Positions 10,777-21,974 of a stretch of 64,000 bases of DNA are shown here, piece by piece. The first letter of the stretch is position 1; every line of letters begins with the position of its first letter. The notes under the pieces were generated by a model that saw only the letters and a list, made by a program, of their open reading frames with translations, was not told the DNA's origin and ran no database searches. The stretch spans positions 248,001-312,000 of the forward strand of contig NZ_AFQO01000007.1 in assembly GCF_000222025.1 (NCBI RefSeq), written 5' to 3'. The translations under genes were made by a program, and so were the position numbers. Source of the stretch: Haemophilus haemolyticus M19501 (GTDB lineage Bacteria > Pseudomonadota > Gammaproteobacteria > Enterobacterales > Pasteurellaceae).

Positions 10777-12120
10777 ATGATTACAATTAAGAAAGGCTTG
10801 GATCTTCCTATTGCAGGAAAACCAGCACAAGTAATCCACAACGGTAATGTTGTGAATCAAGTTGCGATTCTTGGTGAGGAGTATGTGGGGATGCGTCCTT
10901 CGATGAAGGTGCGCGAAGGCGATGTTGTTAAGAAAGGTCAAGTGCTTTTTGAAGACAAGAAAAATCCTGGTGTGATTTTTACAGCCCCTGCAAGCGGTAC
11001 TATCACTGTGATCAATCGTGGCGAAAAACGTGTATTACAATCTGTGGTAATCAACGCGGAAGGTGATGAGCAAATCACTTTCACAAAATATAGCGCAGAT
11101 GAGCTGAATACACTTTCTTCCGAACAAGTAAAACAAAACCTTGTGGAATCAGGTTTATGGACTGCCTTACGCACTCGTCCATTTAGCAAAGTGCCTGCGA
11201 TTGATAGTGAACCAGCCTCAATTTTCGTGAATGCAATGGATACCAATCCGTTAGCAGCAGATCCTGCAATCGTGCTAAAAGAGTTTTGGCTAGATTTCAC
11301 GAACGGTTTAACCGTATTAAGCCGTTTATTCCCTACAAAACCGTTACATTTGTGTAAAGCAGGTGATACCAATATCCCAACGGTTGATCTTGAAAATTTA
11401 CAGATTCATGATTTTGGTGGCGTTCACCCTGCTGGTCTTGTTGGTACTCATATTCATTTTATTGATCCTGTTGGTGTAAATAAAACTGTATGGCACATCA
11501 ATTATCAAGATGTGATCGCAGTGGGTAAATTATTTATAACAGGTGAACTTTATGTTGAACGCGTTATTTCTCTTGCTGGTCCGCAAGTGAAAGAACCTCG
11601 TTTAATTCGCACTGTAATTGGTGCTAATCTCTCTCAATTAACCCAAAATGAATTAAGTGCGGGTGAAAATCGCGTAATTTCTGGTTCAGTGCTTTGTGGA
11701 CAAACTGCAAAAGGTGCGCATGACTATTTAAGTCGTTATGCATTGCAAGTATCGGTAATCGCTGAAGGTAATGAGAAAGAATTCCTTGGCTGGATTACAC
11801 CGCAATCAAATAAATATTCAATTACTCGTACCGTGTTAGGTCACTTCGGTAAGAAATTATTCAATTTTACTACCGCAGAAAACGGTGGTGAGCGAGCAAT
11901 GGTTCCAATTGGTAGCTATGAGCGTGTTATGCCGTTGGATATTTTACCGACATTATTATTACGTGATTTAATCGTGGGTGATACTGATGGTGCGCAAGCG
12001 TTAGGTTGTCTTGAATTAGACGAAGAAGACTTAGCATTATGCTCTTTCGTTTGCCCAGGCAAATATGAATACGGTTCAATCTTGCGTCAGGTATTAGATA
12101 AGATTGAGAAGGAAGGTTAA
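10777..12120 (+). CDS. nqrA: Na+-translocating NADH:quinone reductase subunit A
   Basis: Peripheral quinone-interacting subunit of Na+-NQR, the respiratory sodium pump, 447 residues. The N-terminus [16 protein letters not shown] and C-terminus DKIEKEG match the family closely. I chose ATG 10777, where homologues begin; an in-frame TTG at 10756 would add seven residues. Neither has a convincing Shine-Dalgarno sequence, which is unusual for an abundant complex. First gene of nqrABCDEF-apbE-nqrM. Confidence 0.96.
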   Translation: MITIKKGLDLPIAGKPAQVIHNGNVVNQVAILGEEYVGMRPSMKVREGDVVKKGQVLFEDKKNPGVIFTAPASGTITVINRGEKRVLQSVVINAEGDEQITFTKYSADELNTLSSEQVKQNLVESGLWTALRTRPFSKVPAIDSEPASIFVNAMDTNPLAADPAIVLKEFWLDFTNGLTVLSRLFPTKPLHLCKAGDTNIPTVDLENLQIHDFGGVHPAGLVGTHIHFIDPVGVNKTVWHINYQDVIAVGKLFITGELYVERVISLAGPQVKEPRLIRTVIGANLSQLTQNELSAGENRVISGSVLCGQTAKGAHDYLSRYALQVSVIAEGNEKEFLGWITPQSNKYSITRTVLGHFGKKLFNFTTAENGGERAMVPIGSYERVMPLDILPTLLLRDLIVGDTDGAQALGCLELDEEDLALCSFVCPGKYEYGSILRQVLDKIEKEG

Positions 12121-12122
12121 AA

Positions 12123-13358
12123 ATGGGTTTAAAAAATCTTTTTGAAAAAATGGAACCCGCGTTTTTACCAGGCGGTAAATACAGCAAGCTTTATCCGATC
12201 TTTGAATCGATTTATACCTTGCTTTATACACCAGGTACAGTAACGCACAAAAATACTCACGTTCGTGATGCGTTAGACTCAAAACGTATGATGATTACGG
12301 TTTTCCTTGCGTTGTTCCCTGCGATTTTCTATGGGATGTACAATGTGGGTAACCAAGCGATTCCAGCCTTAAATCAATTAGGCAATTTAGATCAACTAAT
12401 TGCTAATGATTGGCACTATGCCCTTGCAAGTTCATTAGGTTTAGATTTAACTGCCAATGCAACTTGGGGCTCAAAAATGGCGCTGGGTGCAATTTTCTTT
12501 TTACCAATTTACTTAGTGGTGTTCACCGTTTGTACGATTTGGGAATTATTGTTCTCAGTTGTGCGTGGTCATGAAGTAAATGAAGGGATGTTCGTTTCAA
12601 CCATTTTATTTGCGTTGATCGTTCCACCAACATTACCATTATGGCAAGCCGCATTAGGTATTACTTTTGGTATCGTTGTTGCAAAAGAAATTTTTGGTGG
12701 CGTAGGCCGTAACTTTATGAACCCTGCACTAGCAGGTCGAGCTTTCTTGTTCTTCGCATACCCAGCTCAAATTTCAGGTGATACTGTTTGGACTGCCGCT
12801 GATGGTTTCTCTGGCGCAACCGCACTTTCACAATGGTCGCAAGGCGGTCAGGGTGCATTACAACATACTGTAACTGGTGCTCCAATTACTTGGATGGATG
12901 CTTTTGTTGGTAACTTACCTGGTTCAATGGGTGAAGTTTCTACGCTTGCAATTTTAATCGGCGGTGCAGTGATTGTGTTCACTCGTATTGCGGCATGGCG
13001 CATCATTGCTGGTGTGATGATTGGTATGATTGCAACTTCAACGCTATTTAATTTAGTTGGTTCTGATACTAACCCGATGTTCTCAATGCCTTGGCATTGG
13101 CACCTTGTTTTAGGTGGATTTGCATTAGGTATGGTATTTATGGCAACAGACCCTGTTTCAGCATCCTTTACCAATGCAGGTAAGTGGTGGTACGGTGCAT
13201 TAATTGGTGTAATGGCTGTATTAATTCGTACTGTAAACCCAGCTTATCCGGAAGGAATGATGTTAGCGATTTTATTTGCAAACTTATTTGCACCGATTTT
13301 CGACTACATCGTTGTTCAAGCAAATATCAAACGTCGGAGAGCAAGAACAAATGGCTAA
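12123..13358 (+). CDS. nqrB: Na+-translocating NADH:quinone reductase subunit B
   Basis: Large membrane subunit (411 residues, many helices) that binds riboflavin and a covalent FMN and forms part of the Na+ path. The flavinylated threonine is T233 in the motif DGFSGATAL; attachment is done by ApbE, encoded downstream. It starts 2 bases after nqrA and overlaps nqrC by 8 bases. Confidence 0.97.
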   Translation: MGLKNLFEKMEPAFLPGGKYSKLYPIFESIYTLLYTPGTVTHKNTHVRDALDSKRMMITVFLALFPAIFYGMYNVGNQAIPALNQLGNLDQLIANDWHYALASSLGLDLTANATWGSKMALGAIFFLPIYLVVFTVCTIWELLFSVVRGHEVNEGMFVSTILFALIVPPTLPLWQAALGITFGIVVAKEIFGGVGRNFMNPALAGRAFLFFAYPAQISGDTVWTAADGFSGATALSQWSQGGQGALQHTVTGAPITWMDAFVGNLPGSMGEVSTLAILIGGAVIVFTRIAAWRIIAGVMIGMIATSTLFNLVGSDTNPMFSMPWHWHLVLGGFALGMVFMATDPVSASFTNAGKWWYGALIGVMAVLIRTVNPAYPEGMMLAILFANLFAPIFDYIVVQANIKRRRARTNG

Positions 13359-14085
13359 GTTTAATAAAGACAGCGTAGGCGGCACAATTCTTGTCGTATT
13401 GCTACTGAGTTTAGTTTGTTCCATTATTGTTGCTGGTTCCGCAGTAATGTTAAAGCCTGCACAAGAAGAACAAAAGTTACTCGATAAACAAAAAAATATC
13501 TTAAATGTAGCTGGTCTTTTACAAGAAAACACGAATGTAAAAGAAACTTATGCAAAATTTATCGAGCCTCGTTTCGTTGATTTAGCAACGGGTGAATACA
13601 CACAACAAGCAGATGATAGCCAACAAGCAATTCCTGCTGATGCCGATAAAGCACGTATTCGTTCTCGTAGTAAAACGACTGAAGTTTATCTTGTAAAAGA
13701 TGAACAAGGTAAAACTCAACAAGTTATTTTACCAATTTATGGAACTGGCTTGTGGTCAGTGATGTATGGTCTAGTATCTGTTCAACCAGATGGTAATACG
13801 ATCAATGGAATCACTTACTACCAACATGGTGAAACGCCAGGATTAGGTGGTGAGATTGAAAATCCAAACTGGGCAAGTTTATTTAAAGGTAAAAAATTGT
13901 TTGATGAACAACATCAACCTGCAATTCACATCGTGAAGGGTCAAGCTCCACAAGATGAGCATAGTATTGATGGTTTATCAGGCGCGACTTTAACTGGTAA
14001 TGGTGTACAAGGTACATTTGATTATTGGTTTAGTGCGAACGGTTTTGGTCCATATCTTGAAAAACTTCATGCGGGAGCAAACTAA
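13351..14085 (+). CDS. nqrC: Na+-translocating NADH:quinone reductase subunit C
   Basis: Subunit with one N-terminal helix and a large periplasmic FMN-binding domain, 244 residues. The covalent FMN threonine is T213 in [15 protein letters not shown] 13351 lies 8 bases inside nqrB; upstream in-frame codons would run through the nqrB C-terminus and are rejected. It overlaps nqrD by one base (TAATG). Confidence 0.97.
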   Translation: MAKFNKDSVGGTILVVLLLSLVCSIIVAGSAVMLKPAQEEQKLLDKQKNILNVAGLLQENTNVKETYAKFIEPRFVDLATGEYTQQADDSQQAIPADADKARIRSRSKTTEVYLVKDEQGKTQQVILPIYGTGLWSVMYGLVSVQPDGNTINGITYYQHGETPGLGGEIENPNWASLFKGKKLFDEQHQPAIHIVKGQAPQDEHSIDGLSGATLTGNGVQGTFDYWFSANGFGPYLEKLHAGAN

Positions 14086-14711
14086 TGTCTGAAAAAGCAA
14101 ATTATAAAGATCTGTTGTTAGCTCCGGTTGTTAAGAACAACCCAATTGCATTACAAATCTTGGGTATTTGTTCTGCATTGGCGGTAACAACAAAATTAGA
14201 AACTGCTGTTGTAATGGCGATTGCAGTGAGTTTGGTAACTGGGTTATCAAGTTTCTTTGTTTCTCTGATTCGCAACTACATTCCAAACAGTATTCGTATT
14301 ATTGTGCAACTTGCAATTATTGCATCACTTGTAATCGTTGTTGACCAAATATTAAAAGCCTACGCTTATGGTTTATCTAAACAACTTTCGGTATTCGTTG
14401 GTTTGATTATTACTAACTGTATCGTAATGGGACGTGCTGAAGCATTTGCGATGAAGTCACCTCCCGTTGAAAGTTTTGTAGATGGTATCGGTAATGGTTT
14501 AGGTTATGGTGCGATGTTAATTATCGTAGCATTTTTCCGTGAACTTATCGGTTCAGGTAAATTATTTGGTATGACTATTTTTGAAACCATTCAGAATGGT
14601 GGTTGGTACCAAGCAAATGGTTTATTCCTACTTGCACCAAGTGCATTCTTTATCATCGGATTTGTTATCTGGGGATTAAGAACTTGGAAACCAGAGCAAC
14701 AGGAGAAGTAA
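14085..14711 (+). CDS. nqrD: Na+-translocating NADH:quinone reductase subunit D
   Basis: Hydrophobic subunit (208 residues, six predicted helices) of the RnfA/RnfE-NqrD/NqrE family. NqrD and NqrE pack as inverted repeats and together hold an iron-sulfur centre within the membrane. Conserved [13 protein letters not shown] is visible in mid-sequence and includes the metal-ligand cysteine. Translation is coupled to nqrC by TAATG. Confidence 0.96.
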   Translation: MSEKANYKDLLLAPVVKNNPIALQILGICSALAVTTKLETAVVMAIAVSLVTGLSSFFVSLIRNYIPNSIRIIVQLAIIASLVIVVDQILKAYAYGLSKQLSVFVGLIITNCIVMGRAEAFAMKSPPVESFVDGIGNGLGYGAMLIIVAFFRELIGSGKLFGMTIFETIQNGGWYQANGLFLLAPSAFFIIGFVIWGLRTWKPEQQEK

Positions 14712-14714
14712 TCA

Positions 14715-15311
14715 ATGGAACATTATATTAGCCTATTCGTTAAGGCAGTCTTCATTGAAAATATGGCACTTTCCTTCTTCTTAGGAATGTGTACTTTCTT
14801 AGCGGTATCTAAAAAGGTATCAACTGCGTTCGGTCTTGGTATTGCGGTAACTTTCGTTCTTGGGATCGCAGTGCCAGTAAACCAATTAATTTATGCAAAT
14901 GTGTTAAAAGAAAATGCTTTAATTGAAGGTGTGGACTTATCATTCTTGAACTTCATTACCTTCATTGGGGTTATTGCTGGTTTAGTGCAAATTCTTGAAA
15001 TGGTATTAGACAAATTTATGCCATCTCTTTATAACGCATTAGGGATTTTCTTACCGTTAATTGCAGTAAACTGTGCGATTTTTGGTGGGGTATCTTTCAT
15101 GGTTCAACGTGATTACAATTTCCCTGAATCTATCGTGTACGGTTTTGGCTCAGGTTTAGGTTGGATGTTGGCGATTGTTGCGCTTGCTGGCTTAACTGAG
15201 AAAATGAAATATGCGGATATTCCTGCTGGGTTAAAAGGTTTAGGTATTACCTTTATCTCTGTTGGTTTAATGGCGTTAGGCTTTATGTCTTTCTCTGGTA
15301 TTCAATTATAA
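14715..15311 (+). CDS. nqrE: Na+-translocating NADH:quinone reductase subunit E
   Basis: Membrane subunit of 198 residues and six helices, the partner of NqrD. It has the family sequences [14 protein letters not shown] and [12 protein letters not shown], each with the conserved Cys expected to bind the intramembrane Fe-S cluster. It begins 3 bases after nqrD. Confidence 0.96.
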   Translation: MEHYISLFVKAVFIENMALSFFLGMCTFLAVSKKVSTAFGLGIAVTFVLGIAVPVNQLIYANVLKENALIEGVDLSFLNFITFIGVIAGLVQILEMVLDKFMPSLYNALGIFLPLIAVNCAIFGGVSFMVQRDYNFPESIVYGFGSGLGWMLAIVALAGLTEKMKYADIPAGLKGLGITFISVGLMALGFMSFSGIQL

Positions 15312-15323
15312 GGAGTGTAATCA

Positions 15324-16559
15324 ATGAGCGATTCAGTAATTCTTGCACTCGGTATTGCCGCATTTACAGTTATTGTATTAGTGTTAGTGGCGATCATCTT
15401 ATTTGCGAAATCAAAATTAGTCGATTCTGGTGATATTACTATCGGCATCAATGACGATCCTGAAAAAGCGATCACATTATCTGCAGGTGGCAAATTATTA
15501 GGTGCTTTAGCAAGTAAAGGTATTTTCGTATCTTCTGCTTGCGGTGGCGGTGGCTCTTGTGGTCAATGTATTGTTAAAGTGAAAAATGGTGGTGGAGAAA
15601 TTCTTCCAACCGAACTTTCTCACATTAACAAGCGTGAAGCAAAAGAAGGTTATCGTCTAGCTTGTCAAGTTAACGTGAAAGGTAATATGGAAGTTGAACT
15701 TCCAGAAGAAATCTTCGGCGTGAAAAAATGGGAATGCACTGTTATTTCTAACGATAACAAAGCAACCTTTATCAAAGAGCTTAAATTGGCTATTCCTGAA
15801 GGCGAGGAAGTACCTTTCCGCGCGGGTGGTTATATTCAAATCGAAGCTGATCCACATGTGGTAAACTATAAAGATTTCGATATTCCTGAAGAATACCACG
15901 AAGACTGGGATAAATATGATTTATGGCGTTATGTCTCTAAAGTTGACGAGCATATTATTCGTGCTTACTCAATGGCTTCATACCCTGAAGAGAAAGGCAT
16001 CATTATGCTTAACGTGCGTATTGCAACGCCTCCGCCACGTCAACCTGATGCACCTCCAGGTCAAATGTCTTCATATATTTGGTCATTAAAAGCAGGTGAC
16101 AAAGTTACTATTTCTGGTCCATTTGGTGAATTCTTTGCGAAAGAAACTGATGCAGAAATGGTATTTATCGGTGGTGGTGCGGGTATGGCTCCAATGCGTT
16201 CTCATATTTTTGACCAGTTAAAACGTCTTCACTCTAAACGTAAAATGTCATTTTGGTATGGTGCACGTTCTAAACGTGAAATCTTCTATCAAGAAGACTT
16301 TGACCAATTACAAGCTGAAAATCCAAACTTTGTATGGCATGTTGCATTATCGGACGCATTGCCTGAAGATAATTGGACTGGCTATACAGGCTTTATTCAC
16401 AATGTACTTTATGAAAACTACTTGAAAAATCATGAAGCACCAGAAGACTGTGAATACTATATGTGTGGGCCTCCAGTGATGAATGCAGCTGTAATTAAAA
16501 TGTTGAAAGATCTTGGTGTTGAAGATGAAAACATTTTATTAGATGACTTTGGTGGCTGA
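15324..16559 (+). CDS. nqrF: Na+-translocating NADH:quinone reductase subunit F
   Basis: NADH-oxidising electron-entry subunit, 411 residues: one N-terminal helix (about 5-28), a plant-type [2Fe-2S] domain (C73, C79, C82, C114), an FAD domain (RAYSMAS) and a ferredoxin-reductase-type NADH domain ([11 protein letters not shown]). AAGGAG lies 7 bases upstream. It is followed by a USS-dyad hairpin at 16588-16616, so apbE-nqrM may be read partly through it or from their own promoter. Confidence 0.97.
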   Translation: MSDSVILALGIAAFTVIVLVLVAIILFAKSKLVDSGDITIGINDDPEKAITLSAGGKLLGALASKGIFVSSACGGGGSCGQCIVKVKNGGGEILPTELSHINKREAKEGYRLACQVNVKGNMEVELPEEIFGVKKWECTVISNDNKATFIKELKLAIPEGEEVPFRAGGYIQIEADPHVVNYKDFDIPEEYHEDWDKYDLWRYVSKVDEHIIRAYSMASYPEEKGIIMLNVRIATPPPRQPDAPPGQMSSYIWSLKAGDKVTISGPFGEFFAKETDAEMVFIGGGAGMAPMRSHIFDQLKRLHSKRKMSFWYGARSKREIFYQEDFDQLQAENPNFVWHVALSDALPEDNWTGYTGFIHNVLYENYLKNHEAPEDCEYYMCGPPVMNAAVIKMLKDLGVEDENILLDDFGG

Positions 16560-16587
16560 TTTTAGTTAATCAATTCATCATAAAAGC

Positions 16588-16622
16588 TGACCGCACTTTG
16601 TGATAAAGTGCGGTCAAAATTT
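16588..16622. terminator. USS-dyad terminator after nqrF
   Basis: Perfect 12-base inverted repeat TGACCGCACTTT / AAAGTGCGGTCA with loop GTGAT, followed by AAAATTT. It is made of two opposed uptake signals, a common terminator design in Haemophilus. The T-run is weak, so termination may be partial. Confidence 0.7.
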
Positions 16623-16702
16623 AAGATGTTTTTAAAAATTTTCTATGATTACAGGTAAGTTTTGTTGAGTTTGCCAGTAATTCACAAATTTAGGAAATCC
16701 AG

Positions 16703-17743
16703 ATGAAAAAATTAATAAGCGGTATCATAGCAGTAGCAATGGCATTAAGTCTTGCTGCTTGTCAAAAAGAAACAAAAGTTATCTCTTTAAGCGGTAAAAC
16801 AATGGGGACAACTTATCATGTTAAATACCTTGATGATGGTTCAATAAAAGCAACATCTGAAAAGACGCATGAAGAAATTGAAGAAATCTTAAAAGATGTG
16901 AACGCGAAAATGTCCACTTACAAAAAAGATTCGGAATTGAGCCGCTTCAATCAAAATACCCAAGTGAACACACCGATTGAGATTTCAGCAGATTTTGCCA
17001 AAGTATTAGCTGAAGCGATTCGTTTAAATAAAGTGACCGAAGGCGCGTTGGATGTAACTGTTGGCCCTGTTGTGAATTTATGGGGATTTGGCCCTGAAAA
17101 ACGCCCAGAAAAACAACCTACACCAGAACAATTAGCTGAACGCCAAGCTTGGGTTGGTATTGATAAAATTGCCCTCGATATGAGTGGTGCAAAACCGACA
17201 TTAAGCAAAGCACTTCCTCAAGTTTATATCGATTTGTCCTCGATTGCTAAAGGCTTTGGCGTCGATCAGGTCGCTGAAAAGTTAGAACAACTAAATGCTC
17301 AGAATTACATGGTTGAAATCGGCGGTGAAATTCGTGCGAAAGGAAAAAATATTGAAGGTAAACCTTGGCAGATCGCAATTGAAAGACCAACCACAACAGC
17401 TGAAAGAGCGGTTGAAGCTGTCATTGGATTAGATAATATGGGAATGGCAAGTTCTGGCGATTATCGTATTTACTTTGAAGAAAATGGTAAACGCTTTGCT
17501 CATGAAATTGATCCAAAAACAGGTTACCCAATTCAGCATCATTTAGCCTCAATTACGGTACTTGCTCCAACCTCAATGACTGCGGATGGCTTATCAACAG
17601 GGTTATTTGTGCTGGGTGAAGACAAGGCGTTAGAAGTGGCAGAGAAAAATAATTTTGCCATTTACTTAATCATTAAAACAGATAGTGGTTTTGTCACAAA
17701 ATCATCCTCTGCGTTCAAAAAATTAACAGAAACAAAAGAATAG
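16703..17743 (+). CDS. apbE: FAD:protein FMN transferase ApbE
   Basis: Periplasmic lipoprotein (lipobox LAAC, Cys20), 346 residues, that attaches FMN covalently to threonines of NqrB and NqrC. Visible motifs are DVTVGPVVNLWGFGP, DLSSIAKGFGVDQVAEKL, VEIGGEIRAKG and the metal/FAD region MTADGLSTGLFVLG. It sits directly downstream of nqrF and 2 bases upstream of nqrM, matching its role in maturing the complex. Confidence 0.96.
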   Translation: MKKLISGIIAVAMALSLAACQKETKVISLSGKTMGTTYHVKYLDDGSIKATSEKTHEEIEEILKDVNAKMSTYKKDSELSRFNQNTQVNTPIEISADFAKVLAEAIRLNKVTEGALDVTVGPVVNLWGFGPEKRPEKQPTPEQLAERQAWVGIDKIALDMSGAKPTLSKALPQVYIDLSSIAKGFGVDQVAEKLEQLNAQNYMVEIGGEIRAKGKNIEGKPWQIAIERPTTTAERAVEAVIGLDNMGMASSGDYRIYFEENGKRFAHEIDPKTGYPIQHHLASITVLAPTSMTADGLSTGLFVLGEDKALEVAEKNNFAIYLIIKTDSGFVTKSSSAFKKLTETKE

Positions 17744-17745
17744 TT

Positions 17746-18006
17746 ATGCAAACTTTATTTTTTACTTTAATCGCTTTCGTCGCAATTATATTGTTGATGT
17801 CTATTGGATTTATTATCAAAAAACAAAGTTTAAAAGGCAGCTGTGGTGGTTTATCTACCCTTGGTATTGCCAAAGCTTGTGATTGTGATAAACCTTGCGA
17901 CACGCTTCAATCAAAATTAGATGCGGGCGATGAACAAGCAAAAGCCGAATATGAGCAAAAATTTGCGAAAAAAGATGATGATTCGCAATTTTATGAAGTG
18001 AAATAA
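17746..18006 (+). CDS. nqrM: Na+-NQR maturation protein NqrM
   Basis: 86-residue single-helix protein (helix about 4-25) with four conserved cysteines (C33, C45, C47, C51) in GSCGGL and ACDCDKPC. The family (formerly DUF539) is needed for Na+-NQR assembly, probably by delivering iron to the NqrD/NqrE centre. It follows apbE by 2 bases and closes the operon before a strong terminator. Confidence 0.93.
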   Translation: MQTLFFTLIAFVAIILLMSIGFIIKKQSLKGSCGGLSTLGIAKACDCDKPCDTLQSKLDAGDEQAKAEYEQKFAKKDDDSQFYEVK

Positions 18007-18047
18007 CTTGCTCAAAAATGACCGCACTTTATGTGCAAAATAAACTT

Positions 18048-18075
18048 AACGGCAAAATTATTTTGCCGTTTTCTC
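18048..18075 (+). terminator. Terminator of the nqr-apbE-nqrM operon
   Basis: Stem AACGGCAAAA / TTTTGCCGTT with loop TTA, followed by TTTTC-type tail. It lies 42 bases after nqrM. Confidence 0.85.
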
Positions 18076-18122
18076 ATTCAATTACCAATGTGCTTCGCCT
18101 TAACCGAAGTTACGGGAGAACT

Positions 18123-19274
18123 ATGTTAATTTCAAATACTTATAATCAACACTTTCCTCAACTGATGCAAGAACAGCTTGCGAGAAATGCGACAAAAAAA
18201 GTGATTTGTGGTATGTCTGGCGGAGTGGATTCTTCTGTGTCAGCTTTTATTCTTCAACAGCAAGGCTATCAGGTAGAAGGCCTGTTTATGAAAAACTGGG
18301 AAGAAGATGATGATACGGATTATTGTACTGCCGCAGCTGATCTTGCAGATGCTCAGGCTGTATGTGATAAGTTGGGTATTAAACTACATAAAATTAATTT
18401 TGCGGCAGAATATTGGGATAATGTCTTTGAGCATTTTCTAACTGAATATAAAGCAGGGCGCACGCCGAACCCAGATATTCTGTGTAATAAAGAAATTAAA
18501 TTTAAAGCATTTTTAGAATATGCCGCTGAAGATCTTGGTGCCCATTACATTGCAACAGGGCATTATGTACGTAGAGCCGGTGATGATGAAAATGCAAAAT
18601 TATTACGTGGTTTAGATGCTAATAAAGATCAAAGTTATTTTCTTTATACCTTAAGCCATAAACAAGTAGGGCAAAGTTTATTCCCCGTTGGTGAAATTGA
18701 GAAACCCATTGTTCGCGCTATTGCTGAAGATCTTGGCTTAATTACGGCGAAGAAAAAAGACTCTACCGGTATTTGTTTTATTGGTGAGCGTAAATTTAAG
18801 GATTTCTTAGCTCGTTACTTACCTGCTCAGCCAGGTGATATTCGTACTGTTGAGGGTGAAATTATTGGTCGCCATGATGGTTTGATGTATCACACGTTGG
18901 GACAGCGTAAAGGATTAGGCATTGGTGGTTTAAAAAATGCGGGTGATGAGGCTTGGTATGTAGTAGATAAGGATGTAGAAAATAACGAACTTATTGTCGC
19001 TCAGGGGCATGACCATCCTCGTTTATTTTCAAAAGGTTTGATTGCTAGCCAATTACATTGGGTTGATCGCGAACCAATTCGAGAGTTATTACGTTGCACG
19101 GTGAAAACACGTTATCGCCAACAAGATATTCCTTGCGTGATTGAACCGATTGATGATGAAACTATTCGAGTGATTTTCGATGAACCTCAATCAGCCGTCA
19201 CACCAGGACAATCTGCCGTATTTTACCTTGGTGAAGTTTGTTTGGGCGGTGGTATTATCGAAGAAAGAATATAA
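18123..19274 (+). CDS. mnmA: tRNA-specific 2-thiouridylase MnmA
   Basis: ATP-dependent enzyme that thiolates U34 of Lys, Glu and Gln tRNAs, 383 residues. It has the PP-loop SGGVDSS (residues 32-38) and catalytic cysteines in NPDILCN and STGICF. ATG 18123 has GGGAGAA just upstream; codons further 5' run through the preceding terminator and are rejected. A second U34-modifying gene, mnmE, is at 38.3 kb. Confidence 0.97.
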   Translation: MLISNTYNQHFPQLMQEQLARNATKKVICGMSGGVDSSVSAFILQQQGYQVEGLFMKNWEEDDDTDYCTAAADLADAQAVCDKLGIKLHKINFAAEYWDNVFEHFLTEYKAGRTPNPDILCNKEIKFKAFLEYAAEDLGAHYIATGHYVRRAGDDENAKLLRGLDANKDQSYFLYTLSHKQVGQSLFPVGEIEKPIVRAIAEDLGLITAKKKDSTGICFIGERKFKDFLARYLPAQPGDIRTVEGEIIGRHDGLMYHTLGQRKGLGIGGLKNAGDEAWYVVDKDVENNELIVAQGHDHPRLFSKGLIASQLHWVDREPIRELLRCTVKTRYRQQDIPCVIEPIDDETIRVIFDEPQSAVTPGQSAVFYLGEVCLGGGIIEERI

Positions 19275-19285
19275 AACAAAGATAC

Positions 19286-19312
19286 TAAAAGCGCATTTTA
19301 TGCGCTTTTAGA
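19286..19312. terminator. Bidirectional terminator between mnmA and pgeF
   Basis: Perfect stem CTAAAAGCGCAT / ATGCGCTTTTAG with loop TTT. It lies between convergent genes, and A/T runs within the stem allow use in either direction. Confidence 0.75.
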
Positions 19313-19316
19313 CTAT

Positions 19317-20051
19317 TTATTCAAACCAAATGACACTTGCCATTCGGCCCGTTTGGTTGTCACGGCGATAAGAAAAGAACAATTCTTTTTCATTGAATGT
19401 ACAGTGATTTCCACCATAAATTTGCGTAATGCCTAGATTGTTTAATCGCTGAGTCGCGATTTGATAAAGATTACCTAGATATTTACCTTCTTCTATTGCA
19501 TCGGGTTGAAATGCGAGTTTGGCTTTTTCATCTACCGCAACAAACTGTTTTACAACATCGATTCCAACTTGAAATGCAGTTGGTCCAATTGCAGGGCCAA
19601 ACCACGCGACAATATCTTCAGGTTTAGCCTGAAAGCATTTGACAGTTTCTTCCAATACGCCATCACATAAACCACGCCAGCCAGCATGTGCGGCTGCCAC
19701 TTCAGTTCCAGATGTTGTAGTGAATAGAACCGGCAAACAGTCTGCCGTCATAACAGCACAAACTTGATGGGGAACATTTGTATAAACTGCATCCGCTTCA
19801 AGATTTTGTCCTGAATAAGGTAATTGAATCACTCGAGTACTGTGTGTTTGCGTTAGAAATATAGGTGTTTGTGGCAAACCAAATTTTTCTACTAATAAAG
19901 TGCGGTTAGTTTTTACCGCACTTTTATCATCACCGACATGATCGCCTAAGTTGAAACTAAAATAAGGCGTCGAGCTCACGCCCCCTTCACGAGTAGTGGT
20001 AAAGGCATGAATGTTCTTTGGAACGTTCCAATTTGGGTTAATTGCTTGCAT
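19317..20051 (-). CDS. pgeF: PgeF/YfiH multicopper-oxidase-like protein (peptidoglycan editing factor)
   Basis: 244-residue DUF152/YfiH family protein, studied as a purine nucleoside phosphorylase/polyphenol oxidase and as an editing factor preventing mis-incorporation of Ser into muropeptides. Metal ligands are recognisable in TQTHSTRV, TADCLPVL and AAAHAGWRG. It lies one base from rluD, with which it forms a two-gene unit as in E. coli. The coding region holds an inverted USS pair (19898-19923). Confidence 0.92.
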   Translation of the reverse strand: MQAINPNWNVPKNIHAFTTTREGGVSSTPYFSFNLGDHVGDDKSAVKTNRTLLVEKFGLPQTPIFLTQTHSTRVIQLPYSGQNLEADAVYTNVPHQVCAVMTADCLPVLFTTTSGTEVAAAHAGWRGLCDGVLEETVKCFQAKPEDIVAWFGPAIGPTAFQVGIDVVKQFVAVDEKAKLAFQPDAIEEGKYLGNLYQIATQRLNNLGITQIYGGNHCTFNEKELFFSYRRDNQTGRMASVIWFE

Positions 20052-20052
20052 A

Positions 20053-21027
20053 TTAATAATCTAACTCATCTTGATGTTCGAGATAGTCGGCTTTGAGTGC
20101 ATTAAGCAATTCAACGAAATCATCTGGCAATGGTGCATACCATTCCATCATTTCACCTGTAATTGGATGAGCTAAGCGTAACATGACCGCATGTAAAGCT
20201 TGGCGTTTGAAATTACGCAATACTTCCATAAAGTCTTCATTTGCATTTTTGGGTGGACGAGGGCGTCCGCCATAGGTTTGATCGCCTAGCAATGGATGGG
20301 CAATATGTGCCATATGAACACGGATTTGATGGGTACGCCCAGTTTCTAAACGTAAACGTAAACGGGTGTAGTTACGGTAATTTTCCATAATACGATAATG
20401 GGTGACAGCTGGTTTTCCCATTGGATGAACCGCCATTAAAGTACGTTTGGTTGCATGACGAGCCATAGGTTGATCAACTGTACCGCCTTTAGTCATAATG
20501 CCTGAAGCGACTGCTTCATATTCACGCGTAATTTTGCGTTTTTGTAAGTCACGTACTAACTTAGTTTGTGCTGGTATAGTTTTCGCAACAACCATTAGAC
20601 CTGTCGTATCTTTATCTAATCGATGTACAATTCCTGCACGCGGTACTTCTGCAATCGGCGGATAATGATAGAGTAGCGCATTAAGCACGGTTCCATTTGG
20701 ATTGCCAGCACCAGGGTGTACGACAAGATCTTTGGGTTTGTTAATCACAATAATGTCGTCATCTTCATATACGATATTCAATGGAATATTTTCTGGTTCA
20801 AAACGTGTCTCATCTTCCACTTCTACGGTGATTTCTATTTTTTCTCCTCCGAGCACTTTCTCACGCGGAATATTGGTAATGCGATCATTAAGTTTTACGA
20901 GATCGGCTTCAATCCACGTTTTTAATCGGGAGCGAGAATATTCAGGGAACAACTCTGCAAGTGTTTGGTCTAAACGCTGTCCCATTTGTTCTGGCTGCAC
21001 TTCAGCCGAAAGGGTAATTTGTGGCAT
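20053..21027 (-). CDS. rluD: 23S rRNA pseudouridine synthase RluD
   Basis: Isomerises U1911, U1915 and U1917 of 23S rRNA. 324 residues: an N-terminal S4 RNA-binding domain (about 15-75) and a catalytic RluA-type domain with the active-site Asp in GIVHRLDKDTTGLMV. It diverges from bamD; in E. coli rluD-yfiH also lies next to bamD, so the arrangement is conserved. Confidence 0.96.
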   Translation of the reverse strand: MPQITLSAEVQPEQMGQRLDQTLAELFPEYSRSRLKTWIEADLVKLNDRITNIPREKVLGGEKIEITVEVEDETRFEPENIPLNIVYEDDDIIVINKPKDLVVHPGAGNPNGTVLNALLYHYPPIAEVPRAGIVHRLDKDTTGLMVVAKTIPAQTKLVRDLQKRKITREYEAVASGIMTKGGTVDQPMARHATKRTLMAVHPMGKPAVTHYRIMENYRNYTRLRLRLETGRTHQIRVHMAHIAHPLLGDQTYGGRPRPPKNANEDFMEVLRNFKRQALHAVMLRLAHPITGEMMEWYAPLPDDFVELLNALKADYLEHQDELDY

Positions 21028-21134
21028 AAATAGCTCTCAAAAATTTTAAAAGTTGGCTTATTGATTAATGTTCTATACAATAGCGGACAATTGTATCTTA
21101 TTTATTGGTTTTCGTAAAAATTAAGGAAAAAACA

Positions 21135-21923
21135 ATGCGTAAAATAAAATCTTTGGCATTGCTTGCCGTGGCAGCATTAGTTGTTGGATGTTCAAGTGGT
21201 TCAAAAGATGTTGAGCAAGCATCAGTAAATGAGTTGTACACTAAAGGTGTTACATCATTACAAGAAGGCGGCTATTCTGAAGCTATTCGTTATTTAAAAG
21301 CGGCGACTGAACGTTTTCCTGGTAGTATTTATCAAGAACAGGCGATGCTAGATTTAATTTATGCAAATTATAAAGCGCAAGATTATACGCAAGTATTATT
21401 GACGATAGATAGCTTTTTGCATCAATTCCCACAAAGTCCAAACCAAGACTATGCAGTCTATATGGCGGGGTTAACCAACGCTGCAACAGGTGATAATTTC
21501 ATTCAAGATTTCTTTGGAATTGATCGTGCGACACGTGAAACCACTTCTATGCGTACCGCTTTTTCTAATTTCCAAAATTTAGTTCGTGTATTCCCTAATA
21601 GCCCTTATGCTCAAGATGCTTTAGCACGTATGGCTTATATTAAAGATGCGCTTGCTCGTCATGAGTTAGATATTGCAAAATTCTATGCAAAACGTGATGC
21701 TTGGGTTGCAGTGTCAAACCGTGTAGTTGGAATGTTGAAACAATATCCTGATGCTAAAGCAACTTATGAAGGTTTATCTTTGATGAAAGAAGCGCATGAA
21801 AAAATGGGTTTAACAGCATTAGCCAATGATACCCAAAAAATTATTGATGCAAATAAAGATGAAACTTTTGCACCAATTGAAAAACCAGATGAGCCAGAAT
21901 TAAAAGTTCCGACTGCTAAATAG
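21135..21923 (+). CDS. bamD: Outer-membrane assembly lipoprotein BamD (ComL)
   Basis: Essential lipoprotein of the BAM complex that inserts beta-barrel proteins in the outer membrane, 262 residues. The lipobox is LVVGC (Cys19), followed by about five TPR-like repeats beginning ASVNELYTKGVTSLQEGGYS. ATG 21135 has AAGGAAAA upstream; ten earlier in-frame codons are unsupported. In Haemophilus and Neisseria the protein was first called ComL. Confidence 0.95.
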   Translation: MRKIKSLALLAVAALVVGCSSGSKDVEQASVNELYTKGVTSLQEGGYSEAIRYLKAATERFPGSIYQEQAMLDLIYANYKAQDYTQVLLTIDSFLHQFPQSPNQDYAVYMAGLTNAATGDNFIQDFFGIDRATRETTSMRTAFSNFQNLVRVFPNSPYAQDALARMAYIKDALARHELDIAKFYAKRDAWVAVSNRVVGMLKQYPDAKATYEGLSLMKEAHEKMGLTALANDTQKIIDANKDETFAPIEKPDEPELKVPTAK

Positions 21924-21941
21924 TCATAATATATGAATAAA

Positions 21942-21966
21942 AAGCCCGAATAATTTCGGGCTTCTT
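21942..21966. terminator. Bidirectional terminator between bamD and smpB
   Basis: Stem AAGCCCGAA / TTCGGGCTT with loop TAAT, flanked by A-run on the left and T-rich bases on the right. It serves bamD rightward and smpB leftward. Confidence 0.85.
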
Positions 21967-21974
21967 ACTATATA

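Noticed and set aside
18018-18122. N-terminal extension of mnmA
   Set aside because: It would translate through the nqr terminator; the family starts at [10 protein letters not shown] with a good ribosome-binding site.
20702-21049. 115-codon frame opposite rluD
   Set aside because: Antisense shadow with no ribosome-binding site or family resemblance.
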